From: Salvelinus alpinus
Taxonomy: Eukaryota; Chordata; Actinopteri; Salmoniformes; Salmonidae
Length of the DNA: 64,000 nucleotides
Direction: 5' to 3'
Assembly (NCBI RefSeq): GCF_045679555.1
Contig: NC_092099.1
Span: 14,956,076-15,020,075 of the forward strand
Both the position numbers and the translations under genes were made by a program. Positions 48,381-60,177 of the stretch are shown here, one piece after another. Under the pieces are notes generated by a model. The model was not told the origin of the DNA. It did not search any database and worked only from the letters and a program-made list of their open reading frames with translations. Every line of letters begins with the position of its first letter. Position 1 is the stretch's first letter.

Positions 48381-50050
48381 AAATATTAAAGTTAGTTTAT
48401 TATGTCATAGTTCGCAATAATTATTATTTTAATGAAAACTGCATTTTGCTTCTAACGTAGTTACAAGTTATGTCGATATTCCTTAATTTGCTCGATAACG
48501 TTATGGAAAAATGGTTCGTATAAATGTGGCAACTCCTCTTGCTGTAGGAAAAAAATAATTGGCTAGTTTTCAGGCCTATTGGGTGAGTTTTGAGAGTTCA
48601 TTGGGCTACAAATTACACCTGGCAACCCTGGAAAGAGGTGCCAGATCGGGCTCAAATTAAGCACTGAACAGTCGTCAGTACACATGCTTTTTGTCAGATC
48701 TTGCACAGGACTCGGGGTAGGATGGGTGCAGGGATGGGCAGGGGTTAGTACACAGGTCACTGCACCAGTACCAACAGGCCCCCTACACAATGGACAACAA
48801 TCTGAATGAATTCTAATTTAGGTCTCGCTTTCTCTTTTGTTCTTTTTTTGGAATGGTTGATTCCAACAACTTTTATCAGTGTGCAGGGACCTTTTGAATT
48901 ACAAAACGAAAAGAGGAATCTCACTTCCGCGGAATGACCCGATCAATCAATTTGTCTACTTTACCCTTTCTCTTCAAATTCACCTACTCAGATGATGTCC
49001 AATTTGTCCAGGCCAGAGTGAACTTTGCATTGAAAATGTCAAAAGGTATATGGTTACATCTTAAATAAAAGTAAACATTTCTACAAATAAGCTAACAGTA
49101 AAATAGCTGCTGAGATTGAATAAACCATAGACATGACCCTCTGTTTCCAGGTTACCTCTGACCTGGCCATCTGTTGTGGTGGACATGGTCAGTTTGAGTT
49201 TTCTTAGTCATTCTGGCAGAGCCAGGCTGCTGGGATCTCTCCTCCTCACATAATGAGGGGGATATATCTGCCCATTGTTTCCAGGGACACAACGCTCCAT
49301 TCCCAGGCTGGACCGATGGGGACTGCCTGTCACAGCCCATTAAGGATCTCCACAGTCTCATTGCACTCAGCCAGCAACAACCTAATAGTCCATGGCCAGA
49401 ATGAGCTGCTCCCATGCAGTTAAAGTAGTAGCATTGAAGCTGATCTGTCTCGTTACCACTTAATGTTTTACTAAGGATATACTAAGTTTGAGTTTATTCT
49501 TTGAAATAAGCATACGTCTAGAAAAAAACTATGTATACATATAAAACATGGTTAATCAGTGGTTTCACTACGTTTCCTACATTTAAGTTGCTTTTTAGTT
49601 TCAAATGTGTTTCATACCAAATCATTTGGTTATTGATACGTTGCGGTTTGAGACTCAACAAACGGCAAGAGACAGACAAGTTGTTTTCAGCCAGGACAGT
49701 CATCATACAGTAATCTGGAGTGAAAGTGAAAGATGAGCAGTCATCACCCCTACTACTACTCTCCTCTGCTTGGCCCTGTGTGAAGAGGTGAGAGGTGAGT
49801 CTTGGCTGTGTGCCACGAGAGTGCCCCTGGAATAGATTTGTCCATTGTCTCAACATCTGTTTTTCCTCGGGAGGCCAGCTAACAAGGCACAGGGTGCAAA
49901 TACTTGGCACGGAAAACGTAAGTACTGTCAGAAGCAATTTAAGGCAACAGATACCCACTGGGAATGCATGATTCATCCCTTTCAGATTGTGGAATGGTGG
50001 AACTTCACAGTGTAGTCTTACCGTTCAAGAGATTATTTTGTTTAAATATT
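48381..50050. other. Non-coding stretch
   Basis: No gene was recognised. Open frames such as 49976-49518 (minus) show a hydrophobic N-terminus but no recognisable family, and neighbouring frames are equally open. Nothing else stands out. Confidence 0.4.
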
Positions 50051-50054
50051 AAAG

Positions 50055-50215
50055 TTAAATTGTCATGTGCGCAAGTACAGTGAAATACCTTTCTTGCAAG
50101 CTCTTTCTCAACAATGCAGTAATCAATATCAGTAGTACTATAAAATAAAGTAGAACAAAAACACACCAGAAATAGAAATAAGGAGAACATGATAAAGTAA
50201 GTAAGCAATATACAG
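50055..50215 (-). repeat. Inverted 3' tail of the 42056-type LINE
   Basis: The text 'attgtcatgtgcgcaagtac' then 'agtgaaatacctttcttgca' is the diverged inverse complement of the tail at 43870-43925. It is a short 3' fragment without coding sequence. Confidence 0.65.
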
Positions 50216-50239
50216 TGATTGTATGTGAGTGTGTGTTGC

Positions 50240-50320
50240 AGTAGAGGTTGCTGAGGGGAGGACGGCTCATAATAATGGCCGGAATGGAGTACATGGAATG
50301 GCATCAAACACATGGGAACA
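50240..50320. repeat. One arm of a palindromic MITE
   Basis: The text 'gaggggaggacggctcataa' then 'taatggccggaatggag' is one arm of a fold-back repeat common in salmonids. The inverted second arm is missing. Confidence 0.55.
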
Positions 50321-50814
50321 CTACTACTCTTCTCCATAAAGGATAGCATAGAGGTTTTGGGCAGCACTCACTACAGATTCTTTAGTACTCAACATTTACC
50401 ATCCTGATTCTCATAATCAGAGTTTATTGCACATCAATAGTTCTGTAGTTTAAGGTCCTGTTTGTATTGAACTTATTGGTTTTGATGTTTGAGTTCTTCC
50501 CTTCAGTGCTGTGCTTAAGCATGGTGCTGTTTGTCTGCTCAGTGTTCACTGAAATGAGGATGAAGACAGAAAACGAGAAGCAGGTGCCTGGGCCTTTTAG
50601 AGCAACCGTGTCTCACCCCTGTGCTTGTAACCCTCCTTGACCAAAGTAGAAGCTCAGTAAGCAGTCTGTTTTGAACCTCTGTGATGATTCAGAATCTTTG
50701 TCACAGTGACTCACTTGTCAGGAACATTTTTTCTTCATACTCTTCCCACTGGGCACACACTGGTTGAGGCAACGTTGTTTCCACTTCATTTCAATGAAAT
50801 TATGTTGAACCAAT

Positions 50815-50998
50815 CGGGGAGGTCGGGGAGGCCAGCCCCCGATCGTGGATCGGCCTCCCGGGCAGGGTCAGCCCCCGGCCATGAACTGTGGTTGTGCTGA
50901 GCCTGCTGGCAGAGCCAACCTCCAGCCGTATGCCGAGGTTATGCTGGCCTTCCTGCTGGCAATAGCAGGATAGCCCCCGATCGTGGCCCAAGGTCCAT
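50815..50998. repeat. GC-rich repeat with duplicated 15-mer
   Basis: The 15-mer AGCCCCCGATCGTGG occurs at 50834-50848 and again at 50972-50986. A related segment ('agggtcaacccccagt' ... 'gttgtgctg') recurs at about 52918-52950. It looks like a decayed minisatellite or local duplication. No open frame with a known domain runs through it. Confidence 0.5.
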
Positions 50999-51000
50999 GA

Positions 51001-52060
51001 ATTGGAGGCCAAAAGTATGTAGACACCTGCTCATCCAAAATCATGGGCTTTAATATGGAGTTGGTCCCCCCTTAGCTGCTATAACAGCCTCCACTCTTCA
51101 GGGAAGGCTTTCCACTAGATGTTGGACTTGCTTCCATTCAGCCATAAGAGCAATAGTGAGGTTGTGCACTGATGTTGGGAAATTAGGCCTGGCTCGCAGT
51201 CAGCATTCCAATTCATCCCAAGGTGTTTGATGGGGTTGATGTCAGGGCTCTGTACAGGCCAGTCAAGTTCTTCCACACCGATCTTGACAAACCATTTCTG
51301 TATGGACCTCGCTTTCTGCACGGGGGCATTGTCATGCTGAAACAGGAAAGGTCCTGTTTCAGGGGCCTAGTTCGAACCAGGAAAAGCAGCCCCAGACCAG
51401 TAAACCTCCACCAAACTTTACAGTTGGCACTATGCATTGGCGCAGGTAAAGCGTTCTCCTGGCATCCGCCAAACCTAGACTCGTCAGTCGGAATGCCAGA
51501 TAATGAAGCGTGAGTCATCACTCCAGAGTCCAATGGCGGCGAGCTTTACACCATACCAGCCGACGCTTGGCATTGCGTATGGTGATCTTAGGCTTGTGTG
51601 CGGCTGCTCGGCCATGGAAACATTTCATGAAGCTCCCCACAAACAGTTATTATGCCGACTTTGCTTCCAGAGGCAGTTTGGAACTCGGTAGTGAGTGTTG
51701 CAACCGAGGACAGACGATTTTTACGCGCTTCAGCACTCTGTCACTTTCTGTTAGCTTGTGTGACGTACCACTTCGCGGCTGAGCCCTTGTTGCTCCTAGA
51801 CGTTTCCACTTCACAATAACAGCACTTACAGTTGACCAGGGCAGAAATTTGATGAACTGACTTGTTGGAAAGGTGGCATCCTATGACGGTGCCACGTTGA
51901 AAGTCACTGAGCTCTTCAGTAAGGCCATTTTACTGCCATTATTTGTCTGTGGAGATTGCTGACAGGTGTATAAAATGAGCACACAGCCATGCAATGGGTG
52001 TGGCTGAAATAGTGGATTCAGCTCATTTGAAGGGGTGTCCACATACTACTGATGGTGGTG
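51001..52060 (-). mobile_element. Tc1-like transposon, family E, degenerate
   Basis: The left end 'ggccaaaagtatgtagacac' and the right end 'gggtgtccacatact' are inverted partners. TA follows the right end at 52061-52062. Minus-strand transposase pieces show GTMPPCRKRGP, KNLTGLYRALTSTPSNTLG and, in another frame, VGVEELDWPVQSPDINPI near 51276-51222. Deletions remove much of the gene, leaving 1.06 kb. Confidence 0.85.
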
Positions 52061-53418
52061 TAGTAGTAGCGTTGGTGCTGGTGGGCGTACGTGACGTAGG
52101 ATGTGATGATAGGAAAGTCACACATAGGGACATGGGGACAAGCTTCAGAAGGCCTGGTCAACAGGAAAGGAGGGTGAAGGGCTCGGCGTAGGGAGGGCCG
52201 TGGCTGTGGGGTGGAGATGGGAGCTGAGTCCCGGCTGCAGAAGAGAAGGTGAGTGAGGGCAGGATGCCCAGTCTGGGCTCAGCATGGACGCAGCTAGGTA
52301 GGTAGGTGTGAGGTGGAAGCAGGAGCTCTGGCCGGCTGCTAGAGAGAAGGTGCATGCAGGAGCCTCAGTCCTGTGTCATCGTAGGTGGGGTCTATTTGCA
52401 GAAGGCCGTGGGAGGAGGCTCTGTCCAATCAGCCCCATCCTGGGGTGAGCAAACGTGTGATGAAGGCCGTGTGATGGCTGCCTGGTGGAGTGGGAGGATC
52501 TGTTCCGAATCGGCATGGGAAAGAACCATGTGGGAATGGCCATGTGATGGCCGTACGGTGGAAGCAGGAAGCTTGGTTCCATCTGGGCCTATGCAGCAGG
52601 CTGTGAAAAGGGAATCTGGAGTTGTGGAGTGCAGGTAGGAAGATCAAGAGGTCCAGGGGTTGGTCCAGGCAAGATGCCAAAACTCCAGTAGAGCGCCAAG
52701 TTGGAATGGTCACGTTGCACTTCGGTGAATGAGCTGAGTCATTCACTCGACCTAGTTGAAGTGTTTGCTTGTAGACATTCACTAGAGTGGCGAATATCGA
52801 GTGGCAGGTGCATTTGGCACGGAGGAGGCGAAAAGAGAAGACGAGGGTGGAAAGGTAATGTAAGGGAAGGCCCCGTCCGGTCCTGCACCGAGGTTTTGCT
52901 CAATCCCACTTCCTGGTAGGGTCAACCCCCAGTTATTGACTGGTTGTGCTGGACTGCCCAGCACATGGAAATGTAGAAGTGGACAGGGAGAAATGTTAGT
53001 TATTCTCTTTGGTGAAATCTTTTGCCAAGTTATCCTCTGGAGAAAGCTCTGTAGTCGCCATCTTTAGCATTATATTGCTTGTGGGTTGCTTTCATAACTG
53101 TTCATCCCAGTTTGGTGCATCTTGGATTACCATGTTGGTCGTATTAGTGTTAAGACTCGCACGAATTGGTTGCCCCCAAAATGGTCCAGGCAGATGCCGG
53201 AATGGCTCATCTGGAGGAGCTGGGAACTGTCAGAAGGCAGGAGGGGTGCTAAGGAGGCAGGAGGTGCACTTTGGAGACAGAGGGAAAGTGGCTCGGAGGG
53301 AGGGAGGAGGGGCAGGTGAGTGGGCGAGAGGAGCAGTGAGAAAAGGGAGAAAGTGGCTGAGAAGGCCAGAGGAGCCGCAGGTAGCAGTGTTTTGCTTTGT
53401 CTTTCGTTTCTCCTAGAG
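52061..53418. other. G/A-rich non-coding stretch
   Basis: Compared with neighbours this stretch is rich in GG/GAGG words, such as 'gggagggaggaggggcagg' near 53298. Several frames are open in parallel without recognisable domains, which is what base bias produces. The purine-rich text resumes beyond the hAT element at 56807, showing one continuous pre-insertion sequence. Confidence 0.4.
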
Positions 53419-53801
53419 CAGTGGTCCCAAACTTTTATAGTCATGTACCTCTTCAAACATTCAACCTTCAGCTGCATACCCCCTCTAGCACCAGGGCCAG
53501 CGCACTCTCAAATGTTTGCAATCATTGTAAGCCTGCCACACACACTCACTAGATAATACATTTATTAAACATAAGAATGAGTGTGAGTTGTTGTCACAAC
53601 CCAGCTCGTGGGAAGTGACAAAGAGCTCTTATAGGACCAGGGCACACATAATAATTTTGTTCTTTATTTAAACATCTTACATATAAAACATTATTTGTTA
53701 ATCGAAAATTGTGAGTAACTCACCACAGGTTAATGAGAAGGGTGTGCTTGAAAGGATGCAGACAACTCATCAATGTTGGGTTGTATTGGAGAGAGTCTGT
53801 C

Positions 53802-56465
53802 TTAAATAATTTTCCACACACACAGACTGTGCCTGTATTTAGTTTTCATGCTAGTGAGAGCCGAGAATCCACTCTCACATAGGTACGTGGTTACAAAGGG
53901 CATCAGTGTCTTAACAGCGCGATTTGCCGAGGCAGGATACTCTGAGCACAGCCCAATCCAGAAATCTGGCAGTGGCTTCTGATTAAATTCAATTTTCACA
54001 GAACCGCTTGTTGCAATTTCGATGAAGCTCCCTTGTTCAGATATCTGTAAGTGGACTGGAGGCAGGGCATGAAAGGGATAATGAATCCAGTTGTTTGTGT
54101 CATCCGTTTCGGGAAAGTACTTGCGGAATTGCGCACTCAATTTAGGTGCTTCGCTATATCACATTGTCCGTAAGCTTGAGTTCATTTGTACACAAAAAAA
54201 ATCATACAATGTTGGAAGACCTGTGTGTTGTGCTTGTTAATGCAGACAGAAGAGCTCCAACTTCTTAACCATAGCCTCAATTTTGTCCCGCACATTGAAT
54301 ATAGTTGGAGAGTCCCTGTAATCCTAGATTCAGATCATTCAGGCGGAAAAAACATCACCCAGATAGGCCAGTCGTGTGATTAATTCGTCATCATGCAGGC
54401 GGTCAGACAAGTGAAAATGATGGTCAGTAAAGAAAACTTTAAGGTCGTCTCTCAATCCCCCAAAAAATGTGTCAATACTTTGCCCCTTGATAACCAGCGC
54501 ACTTCTGTATGTTGTAAACGCGTTACATAGTCGCTGCCCTATATTCATCCTGCCCTGCCTTTCTAAAGTCTTCGAAAGTCAAGTGAACAAACAGATCACC
54601 GACCATATCGAATCCCACCGTACCTTCTCCGCTATGCAATATGGTTTCCGAGCTGGTCACGGGTGCACCTCAGCCACCCTCAAGGTCCTAAACGATATCA
54701 TAACCGCCATCGATAAAAGACAGTACTGTGCAGCCGTCTTCATCAACCTGGCCAAGGCTTTTGACTCAGTCAATCATCGTATTCTTATGGGCAGACTCAA
54801 CAGCCTTGGTTTCTCTAATTACTGCCTCACCTGGTTCACTAACTACTTATCAGATAGAGTTCAGTGTGTCAAATCGGAGGGCCTGATGTCTGGACCTCTG
54901 GCAGTCTCTATGGGGGTGCCACAGGGTTCAATTCAAGGGCCGACTCTTTTCTCTGTATATTTCAATGATGTCGCTCTTGCTGCGGGGGATTTTTTTGATC
55001 CACCTCTACGCAGACGACACCATTCTGTATACATCTGGCCCTTCTTTGGACACTGTGTTAACAAACCTCCAAACGAGCTTCAATACCATACAACACTCCT
55101 TCCGTGGCCTCCAACTGCTAAATGCTAGTAAAACTAAATGCATGCTCTTCAACCGATCGCTGCCCGCACCCGCCCGCCCGACAAGCATCACTACTCTGGA
55201 CGGTTCTGACTTAGAATATGTGGACAACTACATATACCTAGGTGTCTGGTTAGACTGTAAACTCTCCTTCCAGACTCACATTAAGCATCTCCAATCCAAA
55301 GTTAAATCTAGAATCGGCTTCCTATTTCGCAACAAAGCATCCTTCACTCATGCTGCTAAACATACGCACGTAAAACTGACTATCCTACCGATCCTTGACT
55401 TCGGGCGATGTCATTTACAAAATAGCCTCCAACACTCTACTCAGCAAATTGGATGCAGTCTATCACAGTACCATCCGTTTTGTCACCAAAGCCCCATATA
55501 CTACCCACCACTGCGACCTGTATGCTCTCGTTGGCTGGTCTTCGCTACATATTTGTCGCCAAACCCACTGGCTCCAGGTCATCTATCTGTCTTTGCTAGG
55601 CAAAGCCCCGCCTTATCTCAGCTCACTGGTCACCATAGCAACACCCACCCGTAGCACGCGCTCCAGCAGGTATATTTCACTGGTTATCCACAAAGCCAAC
55701 ACCTGCTTTGGCCGCCTTTCCTTCCAGTTCTCTGCTGCCTATGACTGGAACGAATTGCAAAAATCACTGAAGTTGGAGACATATCTCCCTCACAAACTTT
55801 AAGCGTCAGCTGTCAAAGCAGCTTACCGATCACTGCAGCTGTAAATAGCCCATCCAACCAACTACCTACCTCATCCCCATATTTTTTTTGTTTTTCTGCT
55901 CTTTTGCACACCAGTATTTCTACTCCCACATCCTCATCTGCACATATATCACTTCAGTGTAAATTGCTAAATTGTAATTACTTTGCCACTATTGGCCTAT
56001 TTATTGCCTTATCTCCTTACTTCATTTGCACACACTGTATACAGATTTTTCTATTGTGTTATTTGCTGTACGTTTGTTTATCCCATGTGTAACTCTGTGT
56101 TGTTGTTTTTGTCGCACTGCTTTGCTTAAACTTGGCCAGGTTGCAGTTGTAAATGAGAACTTGTTCTCAACTTGCCTACCTGGTTAAATAAAGGTGAAAT
56201 AATATATATTTTAAAAAATCATTGCAGAAAATACATGAGAGTTCAAGGGCCTTGCTTTTAACAAAGTTAACAATTTTCACTGTAGTGTCCAACACATCTT
56301 TCAAGCTGTCAGGCATTCCTTTGGCAGCAAGAGCCTCTCGATGGATGCTGCAGCGTACCCAAGTGGCATCGGGAGCAACTGCTTGCACACACGTTACCAC
56401 TCCACTATGTCTCCCTGTTATGGCTTTTGCACCATCAGTACAGATACCAACATGAGCAGCAGCTA
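53802..56465 (-). pseudogene. hAT-family transposase remnant (ZBED5-like)
   Basis: From the upstream side, 56465-56230 encodes ICTDGAKAITGRHSGVV and CSIHREALAAKGMPDSLKDV, the catalytic-core region. The LINE interrupts it. The frame resumes at about 54540 (LRDDLKVFFTDHHFHLSDRL, LAYLGD), passes several stops and a stretch with NVRDKIEAMVKKLELF, and ends with the dimerisation segment FVTTYLCESGFSALTSMKTKYR in 54140-53802. This C-terminal hAT motif is diagnostic. It is a dead copy with many lesions. Similarity to host ZBED5-type genes reflects their origin from such elements. Confidence 0.85.
54541..56218 (+). mobile_element. 5'-truncated LINE inside the hAT element
   Basis: It begins within RT (ILPCLSKVFESQVNKQITDH), continues through QYGFRAGHGCTSATL, motif A FINLAKAFDSVNHR and MGVPQGS, then shifts frame before the catalytic YADD (LIHLYADDTILYTSG, near 55005). 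It ends with 'gcagttgtaaatgagaac', 'cctacctggttaaataaa' and a short AT-rich tail. In motif A the usual FIDLAKAFD Asp has become Asn (FINLAKAFD). The other 3' fragments of this family in the window are at 1-120, 38770-38850 and 59128-59705. Confidence 0.9.
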
Positions 56466-56814
56466 CGTTTGGCTACATACGGACTGTTAGTGGAATTCCC
56501 GCGAGAGAGTAACGGTTAATGTGATTGGATGTTAATTACTTGACTAGGCTACCTGTATTTGACATTGTGTGGTTATTTCGCTGAACACTAGATGGTTTAA
56601 TTTTATTTTTGGCAGTGAAACAAGGCTACTCAGGCGAGAAAAAACCTCACCCAAATGCATAGCCCTGTTGGAAAATATAAATGGACTGTTTGAAAAGGTT
56701 CCGAAATAAATCAAATGTAAATGTGTATCACTTTTTCATTTGGCGTACCCCCGACAGCATTGCACATACCCCTGGGGGTATGCGTACCCCAGTTTGGGAA
56801 TACCTGTCCTAGAG

Positions 56815-57044
56815 GAAAGGGAGAGAGGAAGGACCTCCAAGTCGGGGGAACTCAAGGGCAGAACCATGGCAAAGGACAAACAGCAGCCATGGGTTAGATC
56901 ACTAGGCAGCTGTACAAAAGAGTGAAGATGGATGCCGTTGAAATATTATGAGGGTGGTTGATTAAGCAAGGGGATTCAGGTGAGTGAGGCGGGCTGGTGG
57001 CTAATGAAGATTGGATGCAGGTGAGCATATTGGCATGGTCACGG
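56815..57044. other. Continuation of purine-rich flank
   Basis: This is the right-hand flank of the hAT insertion, compositionally like 52.1-53.4 kb. No gene was recognised. Confidence 0.4.
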
Positions 57045-57330
57045 CTCTATGTCCATATGGAATACCTTGCTAATAGGCCACGTGCCAATATGGGTGTCTG
57101 GGCCCATATATGGCTTTCCTGGTCCTGGGCGATGTTCCAATATAAATGTCGGTGACCATGTATAGAGTTCCTGCTCAGGGTCACATTCCAATATGAAAGT
57201 CTTTGTCCACATATGGAGTTCCTGCTTGAAGGCTGCTTTCCAATACGGAATGCTGATATATGGAAGTTCCTGCTGTGGATTAGATGTGTCATCTGAGGCT
57301 TAAAGTTCTCCTCCCAAAACTGCGTCATAA
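57045..57330. repeat. Degenerate 51-bp minisatellite, about five units
   Basis: Units of about 51 bases carry 'catatatgg', 'gttcctgct' and 'ttccaatat' at matching positions. Read on the minus strand the units stay in frame, giving 17-residue repeats such as SRNSICGQRLSYWNVTL and SRNSIHGHRHLYWNIAQ. The open frame probably results from a period divisible by three rather than from selection for protein. Confidence 0.75.
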
Positions 57331-59127
57331 ACTGAACATAATAAGAAACAGTTGAGAGGAACGTGTGAAAATCTGCTGCTGGTAACTAGAACAGATAACT
57401 GCAGGGAGCTTTCAATTAACAGGCTTTGTCCAGTGATTTATTGTTTTAATGGCTGAGGAAGGTTTTTCTTTGGCCAGTTCACATACTGTGCTGATGTCCT
57501 GTTAGATCTGTTATAGGATAAAAGCCTGAAAGCAGGTCTGATAGAGGCACTTCTCTTTTTTGCTGCATTATCAATTATTGAATGCTTGAAATGCTCATAT
57601 ATTATGTATTATTGTGTACAGTCAATAGGGAGAGTTAGAAAAGGTGCCTGAACGTATTCTAAATACGTTTTTAAAGCAAATTGTACTTTTTTGCCACATT
57701 GATTTGATGTGCTTGGTATGAATGGACATTTATAAAGGATTGTCTTTGTTAAGTGTGGAGCATTCAATTTTGTTTTATTTTGACTTCAACAAGGCCAGAC
57801 AAGGTTGCGGTGCTTTATCATCTTGGTTATGGTGATAACATGCTCATATTCCTGTGTGTGTGTGGTTGTGTGTCTCTCGCTCTCTCTCTCTCTGTCCATT
57901 TTACTAATACACACAGCACACAATCTGTAGAAACAAGGCAAAACAAAGGTTTCACACCTGCTTTCCCACTAGAGCCTATGTTTAAAAAAAGAGAAAGTTT
58001 GGAACAATCTTCCTCTCATCCCCCTGCATTCCCACCCACATCCTCCCTCTGACTCCGTGTCACTGCCCTCACTGGCACAAAAACACATTCCTGCCCTCTC
58101 TTCACCCACGTTCTCTGCTACTTCAGAGCCTCATACAAGAGCCTACCACAAGTTGCCATTTGTAGTTCTATCTGATGCAAAATGGTTACAAACAGGTTTC
58201 AGTAAAGGTTAAACATCAACTGGCATTAATACTTGCTGTGAGCAATCAAAGTTCAGACAGCAGGACGTCAATGTGCAATGTGACAGATAACAATTCTGAC
58301 CATTAAGTCGATCTATACATTCTGCTTGAGTGTCCAACGTATCCCAGCAAGTTCCATGTGACTGTGCCTCAGCTGGAGGTGTAAAAGCTGTTTGAAGCAG
58401 GCCACACCTGAGAAACTTTAGCAGGACACCTCGTTTCTGGAGAAGATAAATGGCTTTGGCATGATTCCATGGCATCCCAATTGGCCCTGGATTGATTTGA
58501 GCACTCCAAGCTGTGAGCGTTGTTGTTGTGATCACACCTCAGATACCAGTAGGGAATTAGCCGTCTTGGTGGCTAATGGAGCTACAGGGGAACACAGTCA
58601 ATCATGCTAACACTTAGCCACAAATCTCTCTCAGCTGTCCTCCACCACGCCCTATCATGGTAGTGCCAATGTGAGGCCTGAGAATATGATGTGTGCGTAT
58701 GTACTTGACTGGAGTCATAGCTACTGGCAGTTTCTCAGATTGATGTGCTCTTTCTTTGGGCCTTCACTGTAATGCTTTATTTGACCCGAAGCCAAATGCC
58801 CATGCTGGAATAATAAAGATTGACTTCAGGCTCCATCTACCAGAATGGCCGTTAATGAACTATTCCTGGCAGAGGACGCTCTGGTTTCTTTCTCAAAACC
58901 TTTGGCTGCCAGTGGAAAAAACGAAGAATGACTGCCGGGAGTGGGAGTAAATGGGAGGAGATGGATTTTGACTGACATTCTGCACATTTTCTCATCGAAA
59001 GGTTTCTGTTCCCAAAACTAGAATCTGTTATGAACAGAGTGGACTAAGCTTTTTAGACTTTAGACCCTTTGCCAAAGTTTTAAAAATCGCATTGTTTAGA
59101 AGGAGTGCAAAGGCAAATTGAGTTATT
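57331..59127. other. Non-coding stretch with a GT/CT microsatellite
   Basis: No gene was recognised. A GT-rich then CT-rich simple repeat lies at about 57855-57894. Confidence 0.45.
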
Positions 59128-59705
59128 GCACACGCTCCACTGGCTCCAGGTCATCTTTAAGTCTTTGCTAGTCAAAGCCCTGCCTTATCTCAGCTCACTG
59201 GTCACCATAGCAACACCCACACGTAGCACACGCTCCAGCAGGTATATTTCACTGGTCATCGCCTTTCCTTCCAGTTCTCTGCTGCCAATGACTGGAACGA
59301 ATTGCAAAAATCGCTGAAGTTGGAGACTTATATCTCCCTCACTAACTTTAAGCATCAGCTATCTGAGCAGCTCACAGATCGCTGCAACTGTACACAGCCC
59401 ATCTGTAAATAGCCCATCCAACTACCTACCTCATCCCCATATTGTTTTTATTTACTTTTTTTGCTCTTTTGCACACCAGTATTTCTACTTACACATCATC
59501 ACCTGCACATCTATCACTCCAGTGTTAATTTGCTAAATTGTAATTACTTTGCTACTATGGTCTATTTATGCCTTACCTCCTTACTCCATTTGCACACACT
59601 GTATATATATTTTTCTATTGTTATTGACTGTACTTTTGATTATTCCATGTGTAAATCTGTGTTGTTGTTTATCTTGGCCAGGTCACAGTTGTAAATGAGA
59701 ACTTG
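59128..59705 (+). repeat. 3' fragment of the 54541-type LINE
   Basis: It begins at 'ctccactggctccaggtcat' and follows 55565-56165 with small deletions, ending within 'gtaaatgagaacttg'. It encodes only the C-terminal end of ORF2, in broken frame. The final poly-tail is missing because another repeat follows directly. Confidence 0.85.
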
Positions 59706-59838
59706 AAACGCTTTTTTGCTTAGTACATGATTCCTTATGTTATTTCACAGTTTTAATTGTCTTAAAATAAAATAATCAAAAAGAAAAATAAAGAAAAATC
59801 CTTCAATGAGTAGGTGTGTCTAAACTTTAGACTAGTAC
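59706..59838 (-). repeat. Terminal fragment of a family A Tc1 element
   Basis: The text 'catgattccttatgttattt' through 'gagtaggtgtgtctaaactt' matches the right terminal parts of the elements at 816 and 8925. Only the last ~130 bases remain, joined to the truncated LINE tail. Confidence 0.8.
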
Positions 59839-60177
59839 TATAGGGTAGGGAAATGTACTGGTGAGGGACATTAGCATATTTGGGCGCATGGTCAAATATA
59901 TGTGCATTTGTGCCAACCGTCAGTGAAAGTGTTTTAGCAGTTTAAGTGTTTGGTGGCTATGCAGATGCAAGTTAAGCATCTCCTTTGACACTGTCTGTCC
60001 TGCAAACATTGTAATAGAATATGTCAGTAATGAGCAGCACTGTGAGAGGTTATTGTGCTCTTTTTCAGTAAGTTAAAAGCAAATTGTTGCTGTGTATTTG
60101 ACATTTCTTACCTGGAAATGACCAGTTAGTGTAAAATTCATAGTACGTTGCCAGCAACCTAAAGGACACTTTATGAA
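59839..60177. other. Non-coding spacer
   Basis: Nothing was recognised. Confidence 0.4.

Larger units (their letters stand above)
53419..56806 (-). mobile_element. hAT transposon with perfect 8-bp target duplication and nested LINE
   Basis: The terminal inverted repeats are 'cagtggtcccaaactttt' at 53419 and the inverse complement of 'caggtattcccaaactgg' ending at 56806. The flanks TCCTAGAG (53411-53418 and 56807-56814) are identical. Total length is 3388 bp, of which about 1.68 kb is an inserted LINE. The remaining 1.7 kb encodes the C-terminal half of a hAT transposase on the minus strand. The N-terminal zinc-finger part is deleted. Confidence 0.93.

Noticed and set aside
53009-53416. 135-residue open frame in G/A-rich DNA before the hAT element
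   Set aside because: It arises from base bias; parallel frames are open and no domain is seen.
57047-57328. 93-residue open frame as a real repeat protein
   Set aside because: It is explained by a minisatellite with period divisible by three.
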